Source: Thermoleophilia bacterium UBA2241 (GTDB lineage: Bacteria > Actinomycetota > Thermoleophilia > UBA2241). From it: 12,848 nucleotides of DNA. Numbering within the stretch: the first letter of the stretch is position 1; each line of letters begins with the position of its first letter. The stretch lies in the NCBI GenBank assembly GCA_002347645.1, contig DDYF01000012.1:1-12848 (forward strand). The letters are read 5' to 3'. Positions 6,476-12,825 of the stretch are shown here, in pieces. The notes below the pieces were generated by a model that saw nothing but the letters and a program-made list of their open reading frames with translations, was not told the origin of the DNA and did no database searches. The position numbers were made by a program, and so were the translations under genes.

Positions 6476-6536
6476 TCCGGTGTCGGCAGCCGTGCCGGGG
6501 CCGTCCAGGACGCGCTCCGCTCAGCCTCGGCGGCGG

Positions 6537-6565
6537 TTGAAGTCGTGCCCCCTTTCCTCTAGCAT
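6537..6565 (+). promoter_or_regulatory. Promoter for tRNA-Tyr/tRNA-Thr
   Basis: TTGAAG (6537-6542) and TAGCAT (6560-6565) have a 17-base spacer and end 12 bases before tRNA-Tyr. The two plus-strand tRNAs, four bases apart, are probably cotranscribed from here. Confidence 0.65.
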
Positions 6566-6577
6566 CGGCCTGCTCCC

Positions 6578-6662
6578 GGGGGAGTGCCCGAGTGGCTAAA
6601 GGGGGCGGACTGTAAATCCGTTGGCGCAGCCTACCTAGGTTCGAATCCTAGCTCCCCCACCA
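6578..6662 (+). tRNA. tRNA-Tyr (GTA)
   Basis: This is an 85-nt class II tRNA. The acceptor GGGGGAG pairs with CTCCCCC, the anticodon stem GCGGA/TCCGT holds loop CTGTAAA (anticodon GTA), a long variable arm follows, the T arm is CTAGG-TTCGAAT-CCTAG, and ACCA is encoded at the end. Confidence 0.95.
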
Positions 6663-6666
6663 GCGA

Positions 6667-6742
6667 GCCCGGTTAGCTCAGTCGGCAGAGCACCTCCATG
6701 GTAAGGAGGGGGTCCACGGTTCGAGTCCGTGACCGGGCTCCA
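6667..6742 (+). tRNA. tRNA-Thr (GGT)
   Basis: This is a 76-nt cloverleaf. The acceptor GCCCGGT pairs with ACCGGGC, the anticodon stem CCTCC/GGAGG holds loop ATGGTAA (anticodon GGT), the T arm is CACGG-TTCGAGT-CCGTG, and CCA is encoded. Its 3' end is directly followed by the second integrase region, so it is the likely integration target of that element (an intact 3' end is retained). Confidence 0.95.
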
Positions 6743-6801
6743 TCCTCTTTCCCTCCAAAACGGCACTGTTCGTCTCTTTCTCCTTCACGGACTACTGTAC
6801 A

Positions 6802-6822
6802 CGTCTGCTACCCGTCTGCTAC
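6802..6822 (+). repeat. Tandem 10-bp repeat, candidate arm-type sites of second integrase
   Basis: CGTCTGCTAC occurs at 6802-6811 and 6813-6822, again with 11-bp spacing, between the tRNA-Thr 3' end and the integrase start. By position and helical phasing they are candidate integrase arm-binding sites. Confidence 0.55.
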
Positions 6823-6854
6823 TCTTCTCCGAAGCCAACGGATGGGAGGCGGTC

Positions 6855-8102
6855 GTGAGCATCACACCGGCGAAGCGCAAGAGCGACGGCGCAATCGTCC
6901 CCAACACCTACGACGTCAAGGTCTACAACCGCGTCGCCGTCCCCGGCGCACGCCCCAGGCCCACCTGCAAGCGCGTCGTCGGCATCAGGGCGGCGAGGAG
7001 CTTGGAGGCGAAGCTCCTGGCCGAGCGCGACCGCGGCCTACGGCTCGACTCCTCGATGACCCTCGCCGACTACGTGGAGGAGTGGCTCGCCGTGACGCGG
7101 CCGACCGTCGCCCATCGCACCTTCGAGAACTACGAGACCCGCCTGCGTCGCTACGTCCTGCCGGCCATCGGCAGCATGAAGCTCGGCAGCATCAGCGCCA
7201 TGCACATCAGGCGCCTGTACGCCGACCTGCAAGCGACCCTTCATGGCACCAGCCGCCAATCCGTGCACCGGACGCTGCGCCTCGTCTTCTCGGCCGCCAT
7301 CTTCGACGGCGTGATCCATCCGAGCGCGGACCCGATGCGCAAAGGGGCGGGCGGCGTCAGGCCGCCGGAGAACGACACCCCAGAGGTGGTGCCGCTGACC
7401 CCAGCAGAGCAGACCCGCCTGCTGGAGATGACCGAGGGCAGCACCGTGTACGCCCCAGGAGTCCTCATGCTGGCCGCCGGCCTGAGGCGTCAGGAGGTGC
7501 TCGCGCTGAAGTGGGACGCCCTGGACCTCGACGGCGGCGCCGTCAGCGTCGTCGCGGCAGTCGAGCAGGTCGGCAAGGCCGTCGCCCTGAAGACGCCCAA
7601 GTCGAAGCGCAGCCGCCGCACCGTCCCGATCGGCTCGAACGTCGTGGCCGCCCTGAAGGCCCATCGGGCCGAGCAGGCCGCCGTCAAGCTCCGGCTCGGA
7701 CGGGGCTACGACGACCAGGACTTCGTCTTCCCCTCCTGCGAAGTCTCACCCGGCGGGTTCCTCGCCGGCCGCATCTGGTCGCCAAACGCCTTCAGCCACG
7801 CCTGGAGGAAGGCCATCGCGGCCGGCAACAAGGCCGCCAAGAAGAAGTGGGTCGAGGCAGGCGGCGACCCAGACGCCTACGAGCCTCTTACGTGCCACCC
7901 GCATCGACTGCGGCACACCTACGCCACCGGCCTGCTAATGCGCGGCCGGCACGTCGAGGAGGTCAGCCGCCTGCTGGGCCACGCGAACAGCGCCATCACC
8001 GCGCGCACCTACTCCCATTGGCTCCCGGGAGGTGAGCGGGTCGAGGCAGAGATACCGCTGCCGCCTCGGGCGCTCGGCTCCGAGCCCGGCCGGCGCTCCT
8101 AG
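6855..8102 (+). CDS. int: Tyrosine integrase of tRNA-Thr-associated element
   Basis: The start is a GTG at 6855 with GGGAGG five bases upstream; the open frame extends back into tRNA-Thr, but that part cannot be coding. The 415-aa product has an N-terminal arm-binding region (to about residue 60), a SAM-like core-binding domain (about 67-155, starting MTLADYVEEWLAV) and a catalytic domain with R211 (GLRRQEVLAL), K249 (TPKSKRS), H350 and R353 (HPHRLRHTYA), H376 (LLGHANS) and Y386 (TARTYSHWL). It reads away from tRNA-Thr, its likely target. Its stop overlaps the convergent zinc-ribbon gene's stop. It is a phage/integrative-element integrase; it lacks the ~330-aa size and context of an integron integrase. 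Confidence 0.93.
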   Translation: MSITPAKRKSDGAIVPNTYDVKVYNRVAVPGARPRPTCKRVVGIRAARSLEAKLLAERDRGLRLDSSMTLADYVEEWLAVTRPTVAHRTFENYETRLRRYVLPAIGSMKLGSISAMHIRRLYADLQATLHGTSRQSVHRTLRLVFSAAIFDGVIHPSADPMRKGAGGVRPPENDTPEVVPLTPAEQTRLLEMTEGSTVYAPGVLMLAAGLRRQEVLALKWDALDLDGGAVSVVAAVEQVGKAVALKTPKSKRSRRTVPIGSNVVAALKAHRAEQAAVKLRLGRGYDDQDFVFPSCEVSPGGFLAGRIWSPNAFSHAWRKAIAAGNKAAKKKWVEAGGDPDAYEPLTCHPHRLRHTYATGLLMRGRHVEEVSRLLGHANSAITARTYSHWLPGGERVEAEIPLPPRALGSEPGRRS

Positions 8103-8612
8103 ACCATTCGCGGGAGCGCGGCCTCTTCGGGCACGCCGCGCTCCCGGTCCCACCACCCCTCGTCCTCCGCGGCGTCCCGTGCCCTGTGGAGGTCCTGGCG
8201 AGCCTTCCAGAGGGCGCGCTGGGCATCGAAGCCCCCGGACGGCCTCCCGGTGCGCCTCGGTAAGCCTCTTGAGGTGGCAGACACGGCATAGGCCCGTGCT
8301 GCCCACCGTGATCGGCCGCATGGCGCAGGACGGGCAGAGCTCAGCCTCGCGGTCGATGCGCAGGCGCTCGGCGAACAGGGCCGGGTCGATGCGCCCCGTG
8401 ACCAGGTCCTCGCGGATGTCCGACCTGAGCGACACCCCCCTGGGCTGGCCGAGGACGATCCCCTTCCGGCTCCCCGGCCGCCGCAGGGAGATGCGGTGCC
8501 TGGAAGCGGCCCGCTTCACCGCGGCCGGCGAGCGGCCCAGGCGCTCCGCCAGATCGTCCGGACCGAGACCGGCATGCTTGCGAAGGTAGGCGATGTCCTT
8601 GGAGGTCCACAT
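8099..8612 (-). CDS. HTH and zinc-ribbon protein, frameshifted
   Basis: From the ATG at 8612 (GGAGG eight bases upstream) the protein begins MWTSKDIAYLRKHAG, a Myb/SANT-like HTH (residues 1-45, ending in ASRHRISLRRPG). A zinc ribbon follows with C93/C96 (CPSC) and C109/C112 (CRVC). After about residue 126 the frame loses coding character, but a different frame continues sensibly (GFDAQRALWKARQDLHRARD) to the TAG at 8101-8099. Removing one base from the five-base C/G run at 8232-8236 joins both parts into a 170-aa protein. It is probably a DNA-binding regulator of the element. The frameshift may be a real mutation or a sequence error in the homopolymer. Convergent with the integrase, sharing its stop region. 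Confidence 0.65.
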
Positions 8613-8672
8613 AGGAGACACCTCCATGAGACACCTTCTGTCACCGGCCATCCCTGCGAGCGCCGACGGAAG

Positions 8673-8701
8673 TTGTCAACCCCGATTATCGCCGCTAATG
8701 G
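8673..8701 (+). promoter_or_regulatory. Candidate promoter for HTH-ATPase operon
   Basis: TTGTCA (8673-8678) and TAATGG (8696-8701) are 17 bases apart, upstream of the plus-strand HTH and ATPase genes, in the gap left by the divergent zinc-ribbon gene. The -35 is good and the -10 is moderate. Confidence 0.4.
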
Positions 8702-8821
8702 TGGTCCTATGGCCCCCTGATGAGCAGCTATTGGCGGTCTTCCCGGGGGTGGACAAAGACGCGCCCTTACACTCCTTCACGGAACATGACGGCACTTGCA
8801 GCGACGGAAGGAGCAGAGGAC

Positions 8822-9127
8822 GTGAAGACCTGCAAGAAACGGCCCCCGGTCCTTGGCGGGAAGAGGGGGCCGCGTACCCGGAGGTACGCCCCGAGCGTAC
8901 CGGACAGCATCGCCGCCGACAACAGCCACGGCGCGATCCCAGTCCGCGACCATTACCTGCTCACCGAACTCGAGGTCGCCGAGCTCTGCGGCGTCAGCCG
9001 CTGGACCGTGCGCGAGTGGATGAAGGCTGGCCATCTGCGCCCCGTGGCTTTGCCTGCGGGCATCAGGAGGAACCTCTACCGGCGCGGGGACGTGGAGGCG
9101 TTCGCGGCAGGTCTTCGCGAGGGCTGA
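8822..9127 (+). CDS. Excisionase-like HTH_17 protein
   Basis: The preferred start is GTG at 8822, with AAGGAG eight bases upstream, giving 101 aa; in-frame starts at 8720 and 8786 lack such a site. A basic N-terminal tail (KTCKKRPPVLGGKRGPRTRR) precedes a MerR/HTH_17 domain: LLTELEVAELCGVSRWTVRE, WMKAGHLRPVALPAGIRRNL, then YRRGDVEAFAAG. This is the standard form of excisionase or helix-turn-helix regulators in integrative elements. It lies three bases before the ATPase gene, so the two are probably cotranscribed. A directionality-factor role for the upstream integrase is plausible but not shown. Confidence 0.75.
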   Translation: MKTCKKRPPVLGGKRGPRTRRYAPSVPDSIAADNSHGAIPVRDHYLLTELEVAELCGVSRWTVREWMKAGHLRPVALPAGIRRNLYRRGDVEAFAAGLREG

Positions 9128-9130
9128 GTC

Positions 9131-10705
9131 ATGGCCCGTCCGAACGCCTTCCCGGCCGTACGCAGCACCTGCCATGACCTCCACGACCACAAGGCAGAGG
9201 ACGCCGCCCTAGCGGCCGCCCTCTGCAACCCGGCAGCGGGCCATCACCTCCATCCTGCGCGGGAGAGCGCAGCCGTGAGCTCGGCCGTCGCGCAGGCCCC
9301 CGAGGTGCAACTTCGGGAATGGGCCGAGGGCATGGTCGTCGCGATGGCGTACCGTGGCGACGACCTACGGCTCCAGGTCGCCTGCAAGGCCGACGTCGTC
9401 CGGCACCTCTACCCCGATCACGCCGACGCGATCGCCGCCTGCGAGTCGGCCTGCCGGGCCGTCGCGGTCAAGCATGGCGTCGGCGATCCCTTCGGTGCCC
9501 CCGATGTATCTCTCCCCCCCGATGCACAGGCAACCGTGCAACCGGCCCCGGAGCGCCCGGACCTTGCGCTGTCGCCCGCCATCCTGGACGACTTCGTCCT
9601 CGAGTTGCACGGGCGCGGCGTCGTCGGCGAGGACCGTTTCGCCAAGGTCGTCTACCTCTGCGTCACGAGCCGCCTGCTCGGACGGCCGGTGAGCCTCGCC
9701 GCCAAAGGGCCGTCCTCGGCCGGCAAGAGCTTCATCGTCGAGCGGGTCCTCGGCTTCTTCCCGCAGAGCGCCTACTACGCCCTGTCGGCGATGAGCGAGC
9801 GCGCCCTGGCCTACTCCCAGGAGCCGCTGTCGCACCGCATGCTCGTGCTCTACGAGGCCGCCGGCCTCGAGGGCGACTTCGCGTCGTACCTCGTCCGCAG
9901 CCTCCTGAGCGAGGGGTGCATCCGCTACGAGACGGTCGAGAAGGTGAAGGGACAGGGACTCGCGCCCCGGCTGATCGTGAGGGAGGGCCCGACCGGCCTG
10001 ATCGTCACGACCACCGCGGTCTCGCTCCACCCGGAGAACGAGACCCGCCTACTGAGCGTGCCCGCGAACGACACGCCGGAACAGACCAAGCAGGTGATCA
10101 TGATGCTCGCCTGCGAGGGTGGACTCTCTGACGACGACCGGCTCGATGTGTGGCACCAACTGCAGGGCTGGCTCGAGCGACAGGACAACCGGGTCGTGAT
10201 CCCCTTCGCCGCGGAGATCGCCGAACTGGTGCCGCCGGTCGCCGTCCGCTTGCGGCGCGACTTCGCAACGGTGCTGAACCTGGTAAAGGCGCACGCCATC
10301 CTCCATCAAGCGACCCGCGACCGCGACGAACGCGGGCGCGTCGTCGCCCGCCTCGACGACTACGCCACCGTGCGGAGCCTGGTGGCCGACCTCGTGGCCG
10401 ACGAGGTCGAAGCCGCCGTGCCGGCCACCGTATGCGAGACCGTTGCGGCCGTCGGCAAACTCGCAGCCCAGCGCCCACAGGGCGTCACCTACCTGCAACT
10501 CGCCGACGAACTCGGCCTCGACAAAAGCTCCGCGATGCGCCGCGCCAGGGTCGCGACCTCGCGCGGCTACCTCAAGAACCTCGAGACGCGCAGGGGACAG
10601 CCCGCGAAGCTCGTCGTTGGCGAACCGCTGCCCGGAGAACTCGAGATCCTGCCCCATGCCGACCGGTTGCGCGGTTGCGCGCCCACAGGAGGAAGAGACA
10701 CATGA
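9131..10705 (+). CDS. P-loop ATPase with C-terminal winged helix, probable replication protein of the element
   Basis: The 524-aa protein has a poorly conserved N-terminal region (1-145) and an ATPase core with Walker A GPSSAGKS (193-200), a hydrophobic strand with an acidic residue resembling Walker B (MLVLYEAAG, E242), a TTT segment at about 293-295 (possible sensor), and a possible arginine finger at HPENETRLLSV (R306). A C-terminal winged helix follows at about 435-495 (GVTYLQLADELGLDKSSAMR). The combination resembles helicase/primase-associated ATPases of small integrative elements, so a role in element replication is likely. It starts three bases after the HTH gene's stop. No toprim or primase active site was recognised. 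A regulatory or defence ATPase is the main alternative. Confidence 0.7.
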   Translation: MARPNAFPAVRSTCHDLHDHKAEDAALAAALCNPAAGHHLHPARESAAVSSAVAQAPEVQLREWAEGMVVAMAYRGDDLRLQVACKADVVRHLYPDHADAIAACESACRAVAVKHGVGDPFGAPDVSLPPDAQATVQPAPERPDLALSPAILDDFVLELHGRGVVGEDRFAKVVYLCVTSRLLGRPVSLAAKGPSSAGKSFIVERVLGFFPQSAYYALSAMSERALAYSQEPLSHRMLVLYEAAGLEGDFASYLVRSLLSEGCIRYETVEKVKGQGLAPRLIVREGPTGLIVTTTAVSLHPENETRLLSVPANDTPEQTKQVIMMLACEGGLSDDDRLDVWHQLQGWLERQDNRVVIPFAAEIAELVPPVAVRLRRDFATVLNLVKAHAILHQATRDRDERGRVVARLDDYATVRSLVADLVADEVEAAVPATVCETVAAVGKLAAQRPQGVTYLQLADELGLDKSSAMRRARVATSRGYLKNLETRRGQPAKLVVGEPLPGELEILPHADRLRGCAPTGGRDT

Positions 10706-10752
10706 GTGACTCACTCCCCTCTCCCAGCCGCGTCCCTCGAAAGGAGATCCCC

Positions 10753-11057
10753 ATGAACGTCGCCCAATCTATCCGCATCCTCAGGTCCACCGGCCCGGAC
10801 GCCTTCCCGCGATCGAGCTCGAGCGCGCCGCTCCCCGCCGCCTCGAGGGCGACGACCAGGCAGCCGTCCGGGGGGTGGTCACCCAGGTGACCGCCCGGGT
10901 CTGGGCCGAGACCCTCACCACCGAGCTCCGCGACCACGTCTGGGCCGTCCGCGCCTTGGAGACCAGCACCGCCGGCTGGACGCACCACCTCCTCCTGCAG
11001 ACCGAGTACGGCTGCAACATCTGCACGATCCAAGGGCTCCTCAGCCCAAGAGCGTGA
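10753..11057 (+). CDS. Small element protein, frameshifted
   Basis: The ATG at 10753 has a strong AAGGAG six bases upstream, and the product starts MNVAQSIRILRSTGPDAF. Good coding character then moves to another frame, continuing AIELERAPLPAALEGDDQAA and then VRGVVTQVTARVWAETLTTE to the TGA at 11055-11057. A single missing base somewhere in 10790-10812 would join them into about 101 aa. An in-frame ATG at 10702, overlapping the ATPase stop and preceded by AGGAGG, is an alternative start, but codons 10702-10752 have lower GC at third positions. The family is not recognised. It is either a decayed gene or a sequence error. Confidence 0.5.
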
Positions 11058-11078
11058 GCATCACGATGACCCACACGC

Positions 11079-11116
11079 GCAGCCGTCAACCGCGGCTGCC
11101 ACGGGCTGCACAGCCC
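11079..11116 (+). terminator. Two consecutive hairpins after the element operon
   Basis: GCAGCCG/CGGCTGC with a 7-base loop (11079-11099) is followed by a second small hairpin GGGCT/AGCCC (about 11103-11116). No T-run follows, so this is a possible factor-dependent terminator or simply a structured spacer between the element genes and the integron. The remaining sequence to 11178 shows no gene. Confidence 0.35.
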
Positions 11117-11178
11117 CACGGACGGCCTCAGGGGAACGCAGTCTGCCTCTGGCGAACTTCCAGGCTCGTGATATCGTC

Positions 11179-11240
11179 TTATGCAGAAGAGGGCCGTCTG
11201 TGCCGATGTCTTACGCAGACTGTCTAATCCTTGTTAGAGC
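11179..11240 (+). other. attI: Integron attI-like recombination site
   Basis: The crossover site GTTAGAG lies at 11233-11239. It pairs with an inverted half-site CTAA (11224-11227), giving CTAATCCTTGTTAG, the same L/R core layout as CTAAAACAAAGTTAG in class 1 attI. Two upstream direct repeats, TTATGCAG (11179-11186) and TTACGCAG (11211-11218, preceded by CGATGT), resemble the attI1 integrase-binding direct repeats. No attC-type foldback is present here. The direct-repeat spacing differs from attI1, so it would belong to another integron class. Resemblance is judged from memory of attI1, without alignment tools. Confidence 0.6.
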
Positions 11241-11256
11241 GACGGAGGCTGGGAGC

Positions 11257-11754
11257 GTGATAGTTGATGGGTCGCGGGGCGTGAGACTGCTCGTCTCGCT
11301 CGCCCTTCTGCTCATGGTTCTTTGGACCACCTCCTGTGGCTCGGGGACCATGAACGCAGCGCCCTCGCCACGGCCCGCCGTCTCGGTCAGTGTGCTGCCC
11401 GACGTCGAGGCGGGTCGCGTTGTCACCGTCTTCCTCCGAGACCGCGCCACCGGCGCGCAGAAGCTCGCGATGGCAGAGGAGATTGCGCAGATGCCCGAGG
11501 TCGAGGCCTACCGCTTCGTGAGCAAGCGCCAGGCGCTCGAGAGCTTCGCGGCCCAGCGCCCTGACCTCGACCTGGAGAACCTCCCCATGAACCCCCTGCC
11601 CGCCTCCTTCCAGCTTGTGGTGCGCGACGGAGCCGACGTGGCTTCGGTGGCGCAACGCTTCTACGAGGACCCGATCGTCGCCAACACCCCTGGGACGCAT
11701 GACGGCGTCGCGGTCGGGGGCACCGTCCCCGCTGGCATGTCGCCGAGTCCCTGA
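11257..11754 (+). CDS. Cassette 1: lipoprotein with stand-alone FtsX extracellular domain
   Basis: The start is GTG at 11257, with GGAGG eight bases upstream and inside the cassette; the 165-aa product then begins 17 bases after GTTAGAGC. A hydrophobic signal (LLVSLALLLMVLW) ends in TTSC, so C27 is a probable lipidation site. Residues ~46-145 match the FtsX extracellular domain: VTVFLRDRATGAQKLAMAEE, then VEAYRFVSKRQALESFAAQ and NPLPASFQLVVRDGADV. In full FtsX this loop activates septal cell-wall hydrolases; here the four membrane helices are absent. Export and anchoring to the membrane are likely. Whether it modulates FtsEX or hydrolases is inference. The reading direction matches the cassette array. 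Confidence 0.8.
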   Translation: MIVDGSRGVRLLVSLALLLMVLWTTSCGSGTMNAAPSPRPAVSVSVLPDVEAGRVVTVFLRDRATGAQKLAMAEEIAQMPEVEAYRFVSKRQALESFAAQRPDLDLENLPMNPLPASFQLVVRDGADVASVAQRFYEDPIVANTPGTHDGVAVGGTVPAGMSPSP

Positions 11755-11779
11755 TGCAGAGAGGGCAGCTTGGAAACGC

Positions 11780-11868
11780 GCTCTAACAAGCACGTCAACC
11801 TGTCTCGCCCAAGCGCGGCGCTTCGCTGCAGGCTTGGCGCTCGCAGGTTACGTGCACACCGTTAGAGC
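11780..11868 (+). other. attC: Complete attC site (cassette 1)
   Basis: The outer simple sites GCTCTAAC (11780-11787) and GTTAGAGC (11861-11868) are perfect inverted repeats. The inner arms are GCACGT-C-AACCTG (11790-11802) and CAGGTTACGTGC (11844-11855), which pair perfectly except for one extra C at 11796, the base that becomes the extrahelical G on the bottom strand. A 41-base variable central segment carries a further imperfect inverted repeat (CGCCCAAGC/GCTTGGCG). These are the defining features of integron attC. It follows cassette 1's stop by 25 bases. Confidence 0.93.
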
Positions 11869-11887
11869 TAGCACGGACGGGAGGCAC

Positions 11888-12307
11888 GTGCAGGCAGGCA
11901 ACGCAGAGACCTCGCGGGATGCAGGGGCGCGCAGCACCCTGACACGCTGGCTGCTCGCCCTCCCGCTCCTCTTCGGCGTCGCCGCCCAGCTCTGGTGGCT
12001 GGCCTCGGCACTCGGTGTCGGGACCGACATGAGCTTCCACCCCGGTAACGTTGCGATCGGCCTCGTTCCAGCGTTGCTCTTCGGTACCGGTGCGGTGCTC
12101 TTGCTTACCCAGCGTCCTTCGCGCCTGGTCTGGGTCGCCCTGTTGCTCTGTGGCGCCGCCCTCACCGTGGTCCAGCTCGCCAACCTCGTGCAGGACGGCG
12201 ATCCCGGCGAGCTGATGCTCTTCCCGCCCTACCTCACGGTGGTCGCCATGCTGGAGCTCGAGCGCCTGCGCCACCTGAGCCCATCCGATGCCACCGAGCA
12301 GCTCTAA
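11888..12307 (+). CDS. Cassette 2: small multi-pass membrane protein
   Basis: The chosen start is GTG at 11888, preceded at short spacing by GGGAGG and only 19 bases after the attC crossover sequence. The 139-aa product has a polar N-terminus (about 17 residues) and four hydrophobic segments: about 18-42 (LLALPLLFGVAAQLWWL), 55-76, 81-102 and 109-125. It then ends in a short charged tail. The stop codon TAA (12305-12307) lies inside the next attC (CTCTAAC), so the ORF is fitted exactly to its cassette. There is no room for a promoter; expression must come from upstream. No family is recognised. Confidence 0.75.
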   Translation: MQAGNAETSRDAGARSTLTRWLLALPLLFGVAAQLWWLASALGVGTDMSFHPGNVAIGLVPALLFGTGAVLLLTQRPSRLVWVALLLCGAALTVVQLANLVQDGDPGELMLFPPYLTVVAMLELERLRHLSPSDATEQL

Positions 12308-12392
12308 CAAGCGCGTCAACCTGATTCGCAGCAGGTCTGGTCGTGTAGGTTCAGGCCAGACCGCTCACAGGTTACGCGCCATGCGTTAGATG
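12301..12392 (+). other. attC: Complete attC site (cassette 2)
   Basis: TCTAAC (12303-12308) pairs with GTTAGA (12385-12390). The arms GCGCGT-C-AACCTG (12311-12323) and CAGGTTACGCGC (12368-12379) pair perfectly except for the extra C at 12317. A central hairpin GGTCTGG/CCAGACC (12334-12340, 12356-12362) follows. Its arms resemble the first attC, while the central segment differs, as expected for an array of one integron lineage. Confidence 0.94.
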
Positions 12393-12422
12393 TGGTCCCC
12401 GAAAGCGAAGCAGGAGGTGAGC

Positions 12423-12812
12423 GTGACTAGGTCCAGCGGAAGCGGTGGCAGCGGCGTGCTCGGTCTGGCTGCTGCGATCCTCGCCACTCTCGGTCTGGCC
12501 TTCTTCGCGTTCCTCGAGTTCGCAGGCGTCGCTCACTCAAGCTGGCCACTGCCGCACGTCGCGGGACTGCTCCTCGGCATCGTCACTCTCGCGTGCACAC
12601 TGGTGGCCACGGTCGACTGCTGGCTCGCACTCAGCGAGGCTCGTCGCAGATCCGCTCGCAGCTATCTGCTCAGCGGCGGCGTCCTGCTCATCGTGGCCTG
12701 CCTTGCAGCCGGTCCGCTGCTCGCCGTCCCGCTGCTCCCCGGCCTCGTGCTCACTTGGCTGGCTTACGCACGGCGCAGGCCGCTCGAGGCGCGACCGAGC
12801 CCAGGAGTGTGA
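12423..12812 (+). CDS. Cassette 3: small multi-pass membrane protein
   Basis: The start GTG at 12423 has AGGAGG five bases upstream; an ATG at 12390 inside the attC is in frame but has no ribosome-binding site. The 129-aa product begins with a Gly/Ser-rich tail, then three or four hydrophobic segments: about 12-33 (VLGLAAAILATLGLAFFAF), 43-66, 80-100 and possibly 100-116. The end is basic (YARRRPLEARPSPGV). No family is recognised. It sits between the second attC and a partial third attC, in the array direction, and has no promoter of its own between the crossover site and the start. Confidence 0.72.
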   Translation: MTRSSGSGGSGVLGLAAAILATLGLAFFAFLEFAGVAHSSWPLPHVAGLLLGIVTLACTLVATVDCWLALSEARRRSARSYLLSGGVLLIVACLAAGPLLAVPLLPGLVLTWLAYARRRPLEARPSPGV

Positions 12813-12825
12813 GGCGGCACGGACA

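Noticed and set aside
6698..8035. Plus-strand open frame overlapping tRNA-Thr and integrase 2 in another frame
   Set aside because: It begins inside a tRNA and is Arg/Pro-rich; the other frame carries the full integrase catalytic set.
5001..8102. Either tyrosine integrase as the integron integrase
   Set aside because: Both are over 400 aa, have phage-type N-terminal domains and sit next to tRNA targets; neither is placed next to attI or oriented like intI.
9365..10714. Minus-strand open frames opposite the P-loop ATPase
   Set aside because: They have no motifs, and the plus strand has Walker A and a winged helix.
10875..11057. A free-standing 60-aa gene starting at GTG 10875
   Set aside because: Coding character in that frame extends upstream of 10875 to about 10805, and there is no good ribosome-binding site; a frameshifted longer gene explains it better.
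11780..12392. The two large inverted repeats as intrinsic terminators
   Set aside because: They share conserved TCTAAC/GTTAGA ends and the L'' extra base and lack T-runs, which is attC structure rather than terminator structure.
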